A stretch of 64,000 nucleotides of DNA from Serinicoccus hydrothermalis (GTDB taxonomy: Bacteria > Actinomycetota > Actinomycetes > Actinomycetales > Dermatophilaceae), in assembly GCF_001685415.1 (NCBI RefSeq), contig NZ_CP014989.1, positions 186,001 to 250,000 of the forward strand. The letters run 5' to 3'. The notes beneath the pieces were generated by a model that was given only the letters and a program-made list of their open reading frames with translations, was not told where the DNA came from and did no database searches. How positions within the stretch are numbered: the first letter of the stretch is position 1; every line of letters begins with the position of its first letter. Below, one piece after another: positions 9,528 through 20,845 of this stretch. Position numbers and translations under genes: made by a program.

Positions 9528-10339
9528 GGCCGGGGCCGCCACCGCGCCTCGTGAGCGGGATCGCCGGCGCGGGCTCCGCCGCGCTCTCGGCCGCGGTGAT
9601 GCGTGCCGAGCGGCGCGGCCGGCTCCCCGGCGGCGGCTCACGATGGGTGCGACGCAACCACCGGGGTGACGAGGTCACCCTGGTCGAGGGGCTGGCCCTC
9701 GGGGGCGGGGTCGCGGCACCGCTGGTGCTCCTCGACCCGCCGGTCGCGGCCGCGGTCCTCCTGGCGGGGGCCGCCGGCGCGGTGGACGACCTGGGCGCCG
9801 GGGGACAGGCCGACGTCAAGGGCCTGCGCGGCCACCTCGGCGCCCTGCGCCGCGGCGAGCTGACGACCGGGGCGCTGAAGATCGCGGTCCTCGGCGCGGC
9901 CGGGACGGTCGTCGCGGTGGCCGGCGACCGGCATACCTCCTCCGGGACGGCGGCCGCGAGGGTGGCGACGGCCGGGCTCGTGGCCGGCGGCGCCAACCTG
10001 GCCAACCTGCTCGACCTGCGACCCGGCCGCGCCCTCAAGGCCGGGCTGCTCGTGGCCGCCCCGTTGGCCGGCCGCCCGCCCGCGGCGGCCGTGCTCGGCG
10101 CCACGCTCGCCCTGCTGCCGGAGGACCTGCGCGGACGGACGATGCTCGGGGACACCGGGGCCAACGCCCTGGGTGCGGCCCTCGGGGCGGCGGCCGCGAG
10201 GGCGCTGCCGCCGGCCGGACGCTGGGGCGCCCTGGCCGCCGTCACCGCGCTGACGCTCGCGAGCGAGCGGGTGAGCTTCACCCGGGTCATCGAGTCCACC
10301 CCCGTCCTGCGGGAGCTGGACGCCTGGGGCCGCCGGTGA
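9524..10339 (+). CDS. MraY/WecA-like polyprenyl-phosphate sugar transferase homologue
   Basis: A 271-residue Ala/Leu-rich polytopic membrane protein. It keeps the skeleton of the phospho-sugar transferase (MraY/WecA) family in reduced form: GAVDDLGAGGQADVKGLRGH resembles the Asp-Asp Mg site and following Lys/Arg, NLANLLDLRPG resembles the NLIDG loop, and MLGDTGANALG resembles the FLGDTGS motif. The basic His-containing loop near the C terminus of MraY is not obvious. It is somewhat shorter than MraY. Its place between steB and murJ points to an envelope glycolipid step, but the substrate is unknown. The start is GTG 9524 (GTGA overlap), and it is coupled to murJ by GTGA. Confidence 0.75.
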   Translation: MRPGPPPRLVSGIAGAGSAALSAAVMRAERRGRLPGGGSRWVRRNHRGDEVTLVEGLALGGGVAAPLVLLDPPVAAAVLLAGAAGAVDDLGAGGQADVKGLRGHLGALRRGELTTGALKIAVLGAAGTVVAVAGDRHTSSGTAAARVATAGLVAGGANLANLLDLRPGRALKAGLLVAAPLAGRPPAAAVLGATLALLPEDLRGRTMLGDTGANALGAALGAAAARALPPAGRWGALAAVTALTLASERVSFTRVIESTPVLRELDAWGRR

Positions 10340-11982
10340 GCGGGGCCCCCAGCGCCCGGATCGGGGGGCAGCACCTGCTGGCCGCCGCCGGCCTCGTCGC
10401 CGCCCTCACCCTGCTCTCCCGCGTCGTCGGCGTCGCCCGCTGGTTCGCCTTCTCCAGCAGCGTCGGCACGACCTGCGTGGGGCAGGTCTACGCGACGGTC
10501 AACCAGATCCCCAACGTGCTCTTCGAGATCGCCGCCGGCGGTGCCCTGGCCGCCGTGGCGGTGCCGCTCGTGGCACGGCACCTGCACCGGGGCGAGGAGG
10601 AGCTGGCGGACCGGACCGCCTCCGCGCTGCTCGGCTGGACCCTGGTCGTGCTGCTGCCGCTCACGCTGGTCGTCGCCCTGGCGGCCGGGCCGCTCGCCGG
10701 GGCGCTGCTGGCCGCGCAGACCGAGGGCCCGGTGTGCAGCGCCGAAGACCTGCGGGCGGCAGGCCGCCTCATGCTGCTGCTCTTCGCCCCGCAGGTGCTG
10801 CTCTACGGGCTGGGCATCGTCCTCACCGGGGTGCTGCAGGCCCACCGCCGCTTCCTCGCGGCGGCCCTGGCCCCGCTGCTCTCGAGCGTGGTGGTCATCG
10901 CCACCTACCTCCTCTTCGGGCTCGCCTACGACCCCGCGGTCCCGGTCGCCGATCTCCCCCGCAGCGGTCTGGTCCTGCTCGCCCTCGGCACCACGCTCGG
11001 GGTCGCGGCGCTGAGCCTGCCGCTGCTCCTCCCGGTGTCCCGCCTCGGGGTGCGGTGGCGGCCCACGCTGCGCTTCCCCGAGGGCTCGGGCCGGGTCGCG
11101 GGTGCGCTCGCGGTGGCGGGCCTGGTCACCGTCGGCGCCCAGCAGGTCTTCACCGTCGTGGTCCTCGTCGTGGGCAACAGCGTGGGAGTGGGCGCCGTCC
11201 CGGTGTGGACCTACGCCCAGACCGTCTACCTGCTGCCCTACGCCGTGCTCGTCGTGCCGCTGGCCACCGCGGCCTTCCCGCGGCTGACGGCGGACCGCAG
11301 CGAGGCCACCGTGACCCTGCGGCGCACCACGCGGGCGGTCGTGGTGGGTGCGCTCGCCGGTGCCGCGGCGCTCGTCGCGGCCCGGCGCGAGGTGGGCCAG
11401 GTCTTCCTCTCCCACGACCGGGGTGCCGAGGGTGCCGGCCGTGCCACGCTGGAGGCGCTGCCCACGACGCTGGCGGCCCTGGCGCCGGGGCTGCTCGGCT
11501 TCGGTCTCGTCGCGCTCCTCACCCGGGCCCTGTATGCCGTGGGCCGGCCGGGGTGGGCCGCCGCCGGTGCCGGTGGTGGCTGGGTGCTGGCGGCCGTCGT
11601 CGGTCTCGCGGTCTCCGGTCCGGCGGCCGAGGCGGGGGTCGGGGGAGTCCTGCTCCTCCTGGCGCTCGCCTCCTCCGCCGGGATGCTCGTCTCGGGCGGG
11701 GTGCTGCTGACGCTGACCGCCCGGGCGTGGGGCGGCGCCGTCCTCGCCGGCCTGGCGCGCACGGCGGTCGTGGCTCTCGCGGGGACGGGCCTGGGCGTGG
11801 GCGTGGCCCAGATCCTCCCGGTCGACGCGCAGACCCTGCCGGCGGCCCTCGCCTGGGGCACGGTGCGCGGGCTGCTCGCGATGGCGTGCGTGGCCGTGGC
11901 GGTGGCCCTCCTGGACCGGGAGACGTGGTCCCTCGTGCGCGAGCGGGTCCTGCGCCGTGCGGGCCGTGGAGAGGGTGGCTGA
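10336..11982 (+). CDS. murJ: Lipid II flippase MurJ
   Basis: A 548-residue MviN/MurJ-type polytopic protein of about 14 membrane helices. The N-terminal pattern LTLLSRVVGVARWFAFS and later NQIPNVLFEIAAGGALAAVAVP match the family's conserved first helices; the central SLPLLLPVSRLGVRWRP is the cytoplasmic loop before TM7. MurJ moves lipid II across the membrane for peptidoglycan synthesis. Actinobacterial versions often carry C-terminal pseudokinase and binding domains; this one does not. GTG 10336 overlaps the previous stop. Confidence 0.9.
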   Translation: MSGAPSARIGGQHLLAAAGLVAALTLLSRVVGVARWFAFSSSVGTTCVGQVYATVNQIPNVLFEIAAGGALAAVAVPLVARHLHRGEEELADRTASALLGWTLVVLLPLTLVVALAAGPLAGALLAAQTEGPVCSAEDLRAAGRLMLLLFAPQVLLYGLGIVLTGVLQAHRRFLAAALAPLLSSVVVIATYLLFGLAYDPAVPVADLPRSGLVLLALGTTLGVAALSLPLLLPVSRLGVRWRPTLRFPEGSGRVAGALAVAGLVTVGAQQVFTVVVLVVGNSVGVGAVPVWTYAQTVYLLPYAVLVVPLATAAFPRLTADRSEATVTLRRTTRAVVVGALAGAAALVAARREVGQVFLSHDRGAEGAGRATLEALPTTLAALAPGLLGFGLVALLTRALYAVGRPGWAAAGAGGGWVLAAVVGLAVSGPAAEAGVGGVLLLLALASSAGMLVSGGVLLTLTARAWGGAVLAGLARTAVVALAGTGLGVGVAQILPVDAQTLPAALAWGTVRGLLAMACVAVAVALLDRETWSLVRERVLRRAGRGEGG

Positions 11983-11983
11983 G

Positions 11984-13108
11984 GTGCGCGTCCTGCTCGT
12001 GACCGCGGTCGTGGCCGGCGGGGTCGGCCGCCACGTGCGCCAGCTCGCGGACGACCTCGTGGCCGCCGGCCAGGACGTCGTCGTCGCCTGCCCCGCAGCG
12101 GTCGCCGAGGCCTTCGACATGGCCGCGTCCGGCGCCCGGGTGGCGGAGCTCGACGTGGGTACCACCCGCCCGGCGCAGCTGGCCGCCACGCACCGGGCAC
12201 TGCGCCGGCTGCTGCGCGGTGCCGACGTCGTGCACGCGCACGGTGTGCGCGCCGGGGCGGCGATGGCGCTCGCCTCGTCGGGCCTCCGCTCCCGTCCGCA
12301 GCTGGTCGTCACCACCCACAACGGGCCACCACCCGGCAGGGCGGCGGCGCTGGTCTACGAGGGCCTGGAGCGGCTCGTCTGCCGCCGCGCCGACCTCGTG
12401 CTCACCGTCTCCGACGACCTGGCGGTGCGCGCGCGGCAGCGTGGCGCGCGCGCCGTGGCCACCGCCGTCGTCCCGTCGTCGGCGGCGGCGCCGGTCGACG
12501 ACGCCGCCCGGCGAAGGGCGGGGGAGGACCTGCGCGCGGAGCTGGGCCTGGCCCGCGGTGTGCCGGTCGTCGTCACGGCGGGGCGGCTGGCGGAGCAGAA
12601 GCGGGTGGACGCGGTGGTCCGGGCGCACCACCGGCTCGTGGCCGACTCCCCGGCCGGCGGTCCGCCCCCCGTCCTGCTCGTCGTCGGTGACGGACCGCTG
12701 GAGGGCCGGTTGCGGGCTCTCGCCGCCACCGGTCCCGGGGACGTGCGCCTCCTCGGCCGGCGCGCCGACGTGCCCCGTCTGCTCGCGGGTGCCGACGTCG
12801 TCGTCTCCGCCGCCCGGTGGGAGGGTCAGCCGCTGGTGCTGCAGGAGGCGCTGGCCGCCGGCGCCCCCGTCGTCGCCACGGACGTCGGCGGCACGGCCGC
12901 GCTGCTGGACGGTGCCGGGCTCCTCGTCGCCGGCGACGACGACGGGCTCGCCACCCGGCTGGCCACCGCCGTCCGCGACCTGCTCGACGACCCCGGCGCC
13001 CGGGCGGCCCTCGGCGAGCGCGCCCGACGCAGGGCCGCCCGGCTGCCCACCCGGCGGGACGCCCTCGCCGCGGTGCTCCGGGCATACCGGCGGGTCGTCG
13101 GTGGGTGA
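11984..13108 (+). CDS. GT4-family glycosyltransferase
   Basis: A 374-residue GT-B fold glycosyltransferase. The N-terminal domain opens with RVLLVTAVVAGGVGRHVRQL, the glycine-rich acceptor-side loop. The C-terminal donor domain has VTAGRLAEQKRVDAVVRA, LLVVGDGPLEGRLRAL and the EX7E region in ARWEGQPLVLQEALAAGAPVV. I chose GTG 11984, one base after the murJ stop, because GGAGAGGG at 11968-11975 is well spaced; in-frame GTGs at 11957, 11966 and 11975 would lengthen it by up to nine residues. Substrate is unknown. It closes the operon and may modify an envelope glycolipid handled by its neighbours. Confidence 0.82.
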   Translation: MRVLLVTAVVAGGVGRHVRQLADDLVAAGQDVVVACPAAVAEAFDMAASGARVAELDVGTTRPAQLAATHRALRRLLRGADVVHAHGVRAGAAMALASSGLRSRPQLVVTTHNGPPPGRAAALVYEGLERLVCRRADLVLTVSDDLAVRARQRGARAVATAVVPSSAAAPVDDAARRRAGEDLRAELGLARGVPVVVTAGRLAEQKRVDAVVRAHHRLVADSPAGGPPPVLLVVGDGPLEGRLRALAATGPGDVRLLGRRADVPRLLAGADVVVSAARWEGQPLVLQEALAAGAPVVATDVGGTAALLDGAGLLVAGDDDGLATRLATAVRDLLDDPGARAALGERARRRAARLPTRRDALAAVLRAYRRVVGG

Positions 13109-15477
<2,369 letters not shown>

Positions 15478-15579
15478 CCCGGACCTGCTGGTTCGTCCCC
15501 GTGGTGGGTCGGTTCGCCGTGCCGCGGCTCTGACGCGGGGTCATGCTGGGGGCCCTGACCGTCGGCGAAGGGGAGGAAC

Positions 15580-16959
15580 ATGCAACCGCTCGTCATCCGG
15601 AGTGCGATCATCGCGGCCCTGGGCGGGCTGCTGTTCGGGTTCGACACCGCGGTGATCTCCGGGACCACCAGCAACCTCACGGAGGTCTTCGACCTCAACG
15701 GCTTCGAGCTCGGGTTCACCGTGGCGACCGCGCTCATCGGGACCGTGGTCGGCGCCGCCTACGCGGGGCTGGGGAAGCCGGCCGACCGCTACGGGCGCAA
15801 ACCGGTGCTCATCGTCATCGGCGTGCTCTACGTCGTCTCCGCCCTGGGGAGCGCCCTGGCCACCGACTGGATCACCTTCATGGTCTTCCGCTTCGTCGGC
15901 GGGCTCGGTGTCGGCGCCGCCACGGCGGTCGCACCCATCTACAACGCCGAGGTGGCACCTCCGCGCCACCGGGGACGCCTGGTCGGGCTGTTCCAGTTCA
16001 ACATCGTGCTGGGCATCCTGCTGGCCTACCTGTCCAACTTCGCGATCCTCGGGCTGTTCCCCGAGGAGACCGCCTGGCGGTGGATGTTCGGGGCGGAGGC
16101 GCTCCCGGCGCTGGTCTTCGCGCTCCTGGTCTTCTTCATCCCGGAGAGCCCGCGCTGGTTGATGGCGGTCGGCCGCGACGACGAGGCGCGGACGATCATC
16201 GACCAGCTGACCTCGGACGAGACCGAGGCCCGGACGCAGCGCGAGGAGATCAAGGAGGCCCTGGAGTCCGAGGGCGACAGCGCGCACGTGCCGTTCTTCA
16301 CCTCGGGGCACCGCAAGGTCATCCTGCTCGCGTTCGCGATCGCCGCCTTCAACCAGCTCGGCGGCATCAACGCGGTGCTCTACTACGCGCCGTCCATCTT
16401 CGAGAGCGCCGGGCTGGAGGAGAGCGCCGCCTTCCTCAACAGCGCCGGCGTGGGCCTGGTGAACCTCGTCGCGACCGTCCTGGCGCTGACGCTGATCGAC
16501 CGGGTCGGACGCAAGTTCCTCATGTATGTCTGCTCGGCCGGATATCTGGTCACCCTGGGCCTCCTCACGGTGCTCTTCTTCCTCTACGAGGGCGACTTCA
16601 GCGGCGTGACCAGCGGTCTCGTGGTGGCCAGCATCATGCTCTTCGTCGGCGTGCACGCCTTCGGCCAGGGCGCGGTGATCTGGGTGTTCATCTCCGAGAT
16701 CTTCCCCAACGCGATCCGGGCGCGCGGGCAGTCCTTCGGGGCGTTGACGCACTGGACCTTCGCGGCCGCCATCTCCTGGACCTTCCCGGCGATCGCCAGC
16801 GGGCTGGGTGCAGCCTTCGCCTTCGGGCTCTTCTTCCTCGGCGGTGTCGCGATGACGGTGTGGACCATCACCGTCATGCCGGAGACCAAGGGCATCCCGT
16901 TGGAGGAGATGCAGGAGAAGCTCGACCTGGTGGGCAGCGCGGCGATGAAGGAGCAGTAG
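15580..16959 (+). CDS. Sugar porter (MFS sugar transporter)
   Basis: A 459-residue MFS transporter of the sugar-porter class, 12 membrane helices. It shows the family signatures: ALGGLLFGFDTAVISG in TM1, PADRYGRKPVL after TM2, PESPRWLMAVGRDDEA after TM6, FNQLGGINAVLYYAPSIF in TM7, DRVGRKFLM after TM8 and PETKGIPLEEMQ at the C terminus. The QLGGIN motif is typical of hexose/xylose proton symporters. The ATG follows GGGGAGGAAC at 15570-15579. It stands alone, about 100 bases after the Nudix gene, with no sugar-metabolic neighbours, so the sugar cannot be named. Confidence 0.92.
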   Translation: MQPLVIRSAIIAALGGLLFGFDTAVISGTTSNLTEVFDLNGFELGFTVATALIGTVVGAAYAGLGKPADRYGRKPVLIVIGVLYVVSALGSALATDWITFMVFRFVGGLGVGAATAVAPIYNAEVAPPRHRGRLVGLFQFNIVLGILLAYLSNFAILGLFPEETAWRWMFGAEALPALVFALLVFFIPESPRWLMAVGRDDEARTIIDQLTSDETEARTQREEIKEALESEGDSAHVPFFTSGHRKVILLAFAIAAFNQLGGINAVLYYAPSIFESAGLEESAAFLNSAGVGLVNLVATVLALTLIDRVGRKFLMYVCSAGYLVTLGLLTVLFFLYEGDFSGVTSGLVVASIMLFVGVHAFGQGAVIWVFISEIFPNAIRARGQSFGALTHWTFAAAISWTFPAIASGLGAAFAFGLFFLGGVAMTVWTITVMPETKGIPLEEMQEKLDLVGSAAMKEQ

Positions 16960-17012
16960 GCAGACCCGGGCCGGACGCTTCGCCCCGTGAGCGGCGGGAC
17001 GGGCGCGCCAGC

Positions 17013-17822
17013 TCAGAGCGGGATGACGGTCGCGCCCAGGAGCCCGTAGAGCGTCTGGGCGGCCACGGCGATGAGCACTCCGCCGGCGAACATGACGAGG
17101 AAGCCGTACCCGCCTCGGGCCCGACGCTCCGGGGCGGGGGCGCGGTGGTCCCGCCACCCGCCGATCTCCCAGACGGCATACGCCAGCACCCCGAGGCCGG
17201 CGGGCAGGCCGATGAGCCAGAACCAGAACCACCGGTTGCCGTGCCGGGGCACCGGGCCGAAGAGGACGAGGGCCAGCATGCCGCCGGCCAGCACCACCCT
17301 CAGCACGGCGTGCACCTGCGCGGTCGTCCCGAGCCGGAGGTTCGCGACCCCGGAGGGGATCTCGCTGCCGACGACCTGCTGCTGGAGCCAGGTCGTCTCG
17401 GCCTCGGACCAGCTGCTCCACACGCGCGGGCTCGGGTCCACCTGCTCGGAGACGGCGATGCGCGGGCTGCCGGCGGCGAGGGTGTAGACGAGCTCGCTGT
17501 ACTGCGGCTCCACAGGCTCGGAAGCGTCGGTCAGACCGTCGAGGGAGCCCTGCCACCAGCCTCCTGTCCCGGTGCCCGGCCGTGACTCAAGGAAGGCGTA
17601 GCTCGTGACGCGGCCCTGCGCGAAGTCGCGCTCGGCGGAGGTCTGGCCGACGAGCTGGAACCCGCCGGCCAGGGAGGTGAGGACCATGACGAGCCACGAC
17701 CCGGCGACCAGGAGGGCGAACGCCGGCCGGAGGACGGTCCACGGACGGCGCCGTCCACCGGAGGAGGCGCGGTCGGACCGGGCCTCCTCGACGTCCTCGG
17801 CACTGCGGGCGTCCCACGGCAT
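17013..17822 (-). CDS. Membrane protein of unknown function, 269 aa
   Basis: Minus-strand gene starting at ATG 17822. A charged N terminus of about 34 residues is followed by a membrane helix (about 38-60, LRPAFALLVAGSWLVMVLTS), an extracytoplasmic domain of about 110 residues with several Trp (GGWWQGS, VWSSWSEAETTWLQQQ), and three more helices near residues 160-180, 190-212 and 240-262. The layout (TM, soluble domain, TMs) resembles DUF3592-like proteins, but I cannot assign a family. It is convergent with the sugar porter and divergent from aspS. The open frame extends upstream, but without a better start. Confidence 0.7.
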   Translation of the reverse strand: MPWDARSAEDVEEARSDRASSGGRRRPWTVLRPAFALLVAGSWLVMVLTSLAGGFQLVGQTSAERDFAQGRVTSYAFLESRPGTGTGGWWQGSLDGLTDASEPVEPQYSELVYTLAAGSPRIAVSEQVDPSPRVWSSWSEAETTWLQQQVVGSEIPSGVANLRLGTTAQVHAVLRVVLAGGMLALVLFGPVPRHGNRWFWFWLIGLPAGLGVLAYAVWEIGGWRDHRAPAPERRARGGYGFLVMFAGGVLIAVAAQTLYGLLGATVIPL

Positions 17823-17914
17823 GCCGCCATGCTGGCACGGCAGGACGCACACGTCCCGCCGAGCCGCGGCCGTGGGATGCCCGAAGCACGATGCTCGGGG
17901 CCTCGCACGACCCG

Positions 17915-17920
17915 TAGACT
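17915..17920 (+). promoter_or_regulatory. aspS promoter -10
   Basis: TAGACT at 17915-17920, with a weak -35-like TGCTCG 17 bases upstream (17892-17897). The predicted start, about 17926, falls exactly at the base of the first helix of the leader RNA and gives a 5' leader of about 226 bases before aspS. Confidence 0.55.
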
Positions 17921-17925
17921 GGACC

Positions 17926-18151
17926 GGTGCCCGGGGCGGCGTGACGACCCGCGGGGCGCGCGGACGGCATACCTGCCCGATGCGTGACCACCCACGGCAC
18001 CGCGCGTCCGGCGTCACCGACGAGAGCGCCACGTGGACCCCACGCGGCGAAGGTGTGGTGGCACCGCGACCTGGCCCCCGCCCACACCTCCCGGGCTGCC
18101 TTCGCGTCAGGGCAGCGTCCCTGCGCGGAACGACCCGAGAGGACTGGATTC
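17926..18151 (+). promoter_or_regulatory. T-box riboswitch leader of aspS (tRNA-Asp type)
   Basis: The leader contains a textbook T-box antiterminator/antisequestrator at 18051-18089: helix A1 AGGTGTGG (18051-18058) with CCACACCT (18082-18089), the seven-base bulge TGGCACC (18059-18065), helix A2 GCG/CGC and a ten-base loop. The bulge UGGC would pair with GCCA, i.e. a tRNA with discriminator G73, as tRNA-Asp has. Upstream, GGTGCC (17926-17931) pairs with GGCACC (17996-18001), and GGGCGG (17934-17939) pairs with CCTGCCC (17973-17978, one G-U); the internal loop on the 3' side holds one GAC triplet, the Asp codon, at 17986-17988. CCTCCCG (18087-18093) could pair with the Shine-Dalgarno CGAGAGG (18136-18142), so control is probably translational. 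Structures were folded by hand. Confidence 0.75.
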
Positions 18152-19954
18152 ATGTTGCGCACGCACGACGCCGGGGCCCTGCGCCCCGAGCACGTCGGAT
18201 CGACCGTCACCCTCACCGGCTGGGTGGCCCGACGCCGCGACCACGGCGGTGTCGCCTTCATCGACCTGCGGGAGGCCAGCGGCGTCGTCCAGGTCGTCGC
18301 CCGCGACGAGGTGCTCACCGGCACCGCCCACGACCTGCGCAGCGAGTACTGCGTCCAGGTCACGGGCGAGGTCACCGCCCGCGCGGACAAGGACGTCAAC
18401 CCCGAGCTCCCGACCGGCGGCATCGACGTCGTCGCCACGCAGATCGAGGTGCTGAGCGAGGCCGCCCCGCTGCCCTTCCAGATCGACGAGCGGGTCAGTG
18501 TCGGGGAGGAGGCGCGGCTGCGGCACCGCTACCTCGACCTGCGTCGACCCGGTGCGAGCTCCGCCGGCGCCAACCTGCGGCTGCGCTCCAAGGTCAACGC
18601 CGCGGCACGGAACCTGCTGGCCGAGCGTGACTTCGTCGAGGTCGAGACCCCGACGCTCACGCGGTCCACGCCCGAGGGGGCGCGCGACTTCCTCGTCCCC
18701 GCCCGGCTCCGGCCGGGCAGCTGGTACGCCCTGCCGCAGTCGCCGCAGCTGTTCAAGCAGCTGCTCATGGTGGCCGGGATGGAGCGGTACTACCAGATCG
18801 CCCGGTGCTACCGGGACGAGGACTTCCGCGCCGACCGGCAGCCGGAGTTCACCCAGCTCGACATCGAGATGAGCTTCGTCGAGCAGGACGACGTCATCGA
18901 GCTCGGCGAGGCGATCGCGGCGGCTGTGTGGCGCACGATCGGCGTCGAGCTCACCACCCCCTTCCCGCGGATGACGTATGCCGAGGCCATGCGCCGCTAC
19001 GGCTCGGACAAGCCGGACCTGCGCTTCGAGGTCGAGCTGACCGAGTGCACCGACTACTTCGCCGACACCTCCTTCCGGGTGTTCCAGGCGGACTACGTCG
19101 GCGCCGTCGTCATGCCCGGCGGCGGGAGCCAGCCCCGGCGCCAGTTCGACGCCTGGCAGGAGTGGGCCAAGCAGCGCGGCGCCAAGGGCCTGGCCTACGT
19201 CACCGTGGGCGAGGACGGCACGCTCGGCGGCCCGGTCGCCAAGAACCTCTCCGACACCGAACGGGACGGTCTCGCCGCCCACGTCGGCGCGGAGCCGGGC
19301 GACTGCGTCTTCTTCGCCGCCGGTGCCACGAAGTCGTCCCGGGCGCTGCTCGGCGCGGCCCGGCAGGAGATCGCGCGCCGGTGCGAGCTCATCGACGAGG
19401 ACGCCTGGAGCTTCCTCTGGGTCGTCGACGCGCCGCTCTTCGAGCCTGCCTCGGAGGCGGTGGCCGCCGGGGACGTGGCCGTCGGCGGTGGCGCGTGGAC
19501 AGCGGTGCACCACGCCTTCACCTCGCCCCAGGCAGAGTTCCTCGACACCCTCGAGTCCGACCCCGGGTCGGCCCTCGCCTACGCCTACGACCTCGTGTGC
19601 AACGGCAACGAGATCGGTGGCGGGTCGATCCGTATCCACCGCCGCGACGTGCAGGAGCGGGTCTTCGCGATCATGGGGCTCTCGCCGGAGCAGGCGGAGG
19701 AGAAGTTCGGCTTCCTGCTCGAGGCGTTCAAGTACGGCGCGCCCCCGCACGGTGGGATCGCCTTCGGCTGGGACCGCATCGTCGCGCTGCTGGCCGGGAC
19801 CGACTCGATCCGCGACGTCATCGCCTTCCCGAAGTCGGGCGGCGGCTTCGACCCGCTGACCGCCGCACCGGCCCCGATCACCCCCGAGCAGCGCAAGGAG
19901 GCCGGCGTGGACGCCACGCCCGAGCCGGCCGACGCGTCCGGCGCGGCGCAGTAG
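18152..19954 (+). CDS. aspS: Aspartyl-tRNA synthetase
   Basis: A 600-residue bacterial-type class IIb synthetase charging tRNA-Asp. The N-terminal OB-fold anticodon domain ([18 protein letters not shown]) is followed by motif 1 (around [18 protein letters not shown]), motif 2 ([21 protein letters not shown]), the GAD insertion domain (about residues 280-410) and motif 3 ([13 protein letters not shown]). ATG 18152 has the Shine-Dalgarno GAGAGGA at 18137-18143. The C terminus has an Ala/Pro-rich tail after the usual end. Expression is probably governed by the T-box leader. If the genome lacks asnS, the enzyme could be non-discriminating; that cannot be judged here. Confidence 0.97.
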   Translation: MLRTHDAGALRPEHVGSTVTLTGWVARRRDHGGVAFIDLREASGVVQVVARDEVLTGTAHDLRSEYCVQVTGEVTARADKDVNPELPTGGIDVVATQIEVLSEAAPLPFQIDERVSVGEEARLRHRYLDLRRPGASSAGANLRLRSKVNAAARNLLAERDFVEVETPTLTRSTPEGARDFLVPARLRPGSWYALPQSPQLFKQLLMVAGMERYYQIARCYRDEDFRADRQPEFTQLDIEMSFVEQDDVIELGEAIAAAVWRTIGVELTTPFPRMTYAEAMRRYGSDKPDLRFEVELTECTDYFADTSFRVFQADYVGAVVMPGGGSQPRRQFDAWQEWAKQRGAKGLAYVTVGEDGTLGGPVAKNLSDTERDGLAAHVGAEPGDCVFFAAGATKSSRALLGAARQEIARRCELIDEDAWSFLWVVDAPLFEPASEAVAAGDVAVGGGAWTAVHHAFTSPQAEFLDTLESDPGSALAYAYDLVCNGNEIGGGSIRIHRRDVQERVFAIMGLSPEQAEEKFGFLLEAFKYGAPPHGGIAFGWDRIVALLAGTDSIRDVIAFPKSGGGFDPLTAAPAPITPEQRKEAGVDATPEPADASGAAQ

Positions 19955-19973
19955 CGGGGTCGTCACGGCATAC

Positions 19974-20032
19974 CGAGTGGCCCACTCCGGTGCAGGTCTG
20001 AGTCCTCTCAGGCCGCCGGAGTGGGCCACTCG
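19974..20032. terminator. Bidirectional terminator between convergent aspS and GNAT genes
   Basis: A perfect 17-bp inverted repeat (CGAGTGGCCCACTCCGG at 19974-19990 and its complement at 20016-20032) encloses 25 bases that hold a small CTGAG/CTCAG stem. It fills the gap between the aspS stop (19954) and the stop of the convergent gene (20039), so it can serve both strands. No T tract. Confidence 0.75.
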
Positions 20033-20038
20033 ATGCGC

Positions 20039-20827
20039 TCAGGAGACGGGGACGAGCATGCGGGAGTGCCAGGCGCGGGCGGTGCGGTAGCCGAGCCGCG
20101 CATACAGGCTGCGGGCCGCGGCGTTGTCGCTGAACATTCCGAGCGTGCAGACGCCGTGCTCCTCCAACGCCCACCGGGTGAGCGCCGCACTGACGACCCG
20201 CGCCAGGCCGGTGCCGCGGCGGTCGATCGCCGTGACGATCCCCGCCAAATGGGGTATGCCCGTGGCCTCCCGCTCGGCGCCGCCGACGGCCACGAGCGCC
20301 CCGTGCCCGTCCCGCAGCCCGACCCAGCGGTGGACCCGGCCGGTCCCGATCTCGGTCCACTGCCGCGGGTTGTGCGCCTGCGTGAACGCCGTCAGCTCGG
20401 CCGCGTCCGCGCTGTCGTCGAGGGGGATGACGTCGCGCTCGCGGGCGTCGACCTGAGGAGGCTCCTGCGTCCACATCCACTCCCAGTCGCCGCCGTCGCC
20501 GAGCTCGAGGACCTCGTGCGCGACCTCGGCGTGCGCCTGCGGCACCGAGACCGACCGCGAGCCCAGTCGCGCCAGGTGGCCCCCGTCGCGCAGCTCGGTC
20601 AGGGCCGCCCGCACACGAGCAAGCTCGCCACGAGACGGCGAGGTTCCCTGCATACCGGAGCACAACGGCACCACCCAGAAGCCCGGGCGTGCCCCGAGCC
20701 GTTGCACCAGCGCGACCTCCTCGTGCACCCACACCTCGCCGGGCAGCGGGTCCGGGACGGACCACCGCACCCACGGGTCGCCGCCGGAGAGCGCCAGCAG
20801 GTCGGCGTGCCGGGTGAGTCGGTCCAC
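20039..20827 (-). CDS. GNAT-family N-acetyltransferase
   Basis: Minus-strand gene of 262 residues, start GTG 20827 ([14 protein letters not shown]). The C-terminal half (about 140-262) is a GNAT domain: the acetyl-CoA loop is in [18 protein letters not shown] (degenerate Q/RxxGxG/A), followed by [20 protein letters not shown], the typical Asn and Tyr-containing last strands. The N-terminal half ([19 protein letters not shown]) is a partner domain I do not recognise, perhaps a degenerate second GNAT. Substrate unknown. It is divergent from rarA with about 18 bases between the starts, so the two promoters overlap. Confidence 0.85.
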   Translation of the reverse strand: MDRLTRHADLLALSGGDPWVRWSVPDPLPGEVWVHEEVALVQRLGARPGFWVVPLCSGMQGTSPSRGELARVRAALTELRDGGHLARLGSRSVSVPQAHAEVAHEVLELGDGGDWEWMWTQEPPQVDARERDVIPLDDSADAAELTAFTQAHNPRQWTEIGTGRVHRWVGLRDGHGALVAVGGAEREATGIPHLAGIVTAIDRRGTGLARVVSAALTRWALEEHGVCTLGMFSDNAAARSLYARLGYRTARAWHSRMLVPVS

Positions 20828-20832
20828 GGCGT

Positions 20833-20845
20833 TAGCCTGACATCC
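20833..20845 (+). promoter_or_regulatory. rarA promoter -10, apparently leaderless
   Basis: TAGCCT at 20833-20838 lies seven bases before the rarA GTG (20846), the spacing expected for a leaderless transcript. It falls in the 18-base gap to the divergent GNAT gene. No clear -35. Confidence 0.45.

Noticed and set aside
18095-18116. Intrinsic terminator in the aspS leader (GCTGCC/GGCAGC)
   Set aside because: Six base pairs, a ten-base loop and no T tract; the alternative fold over the Shine-Dalgarno fits better as the regulated structure.
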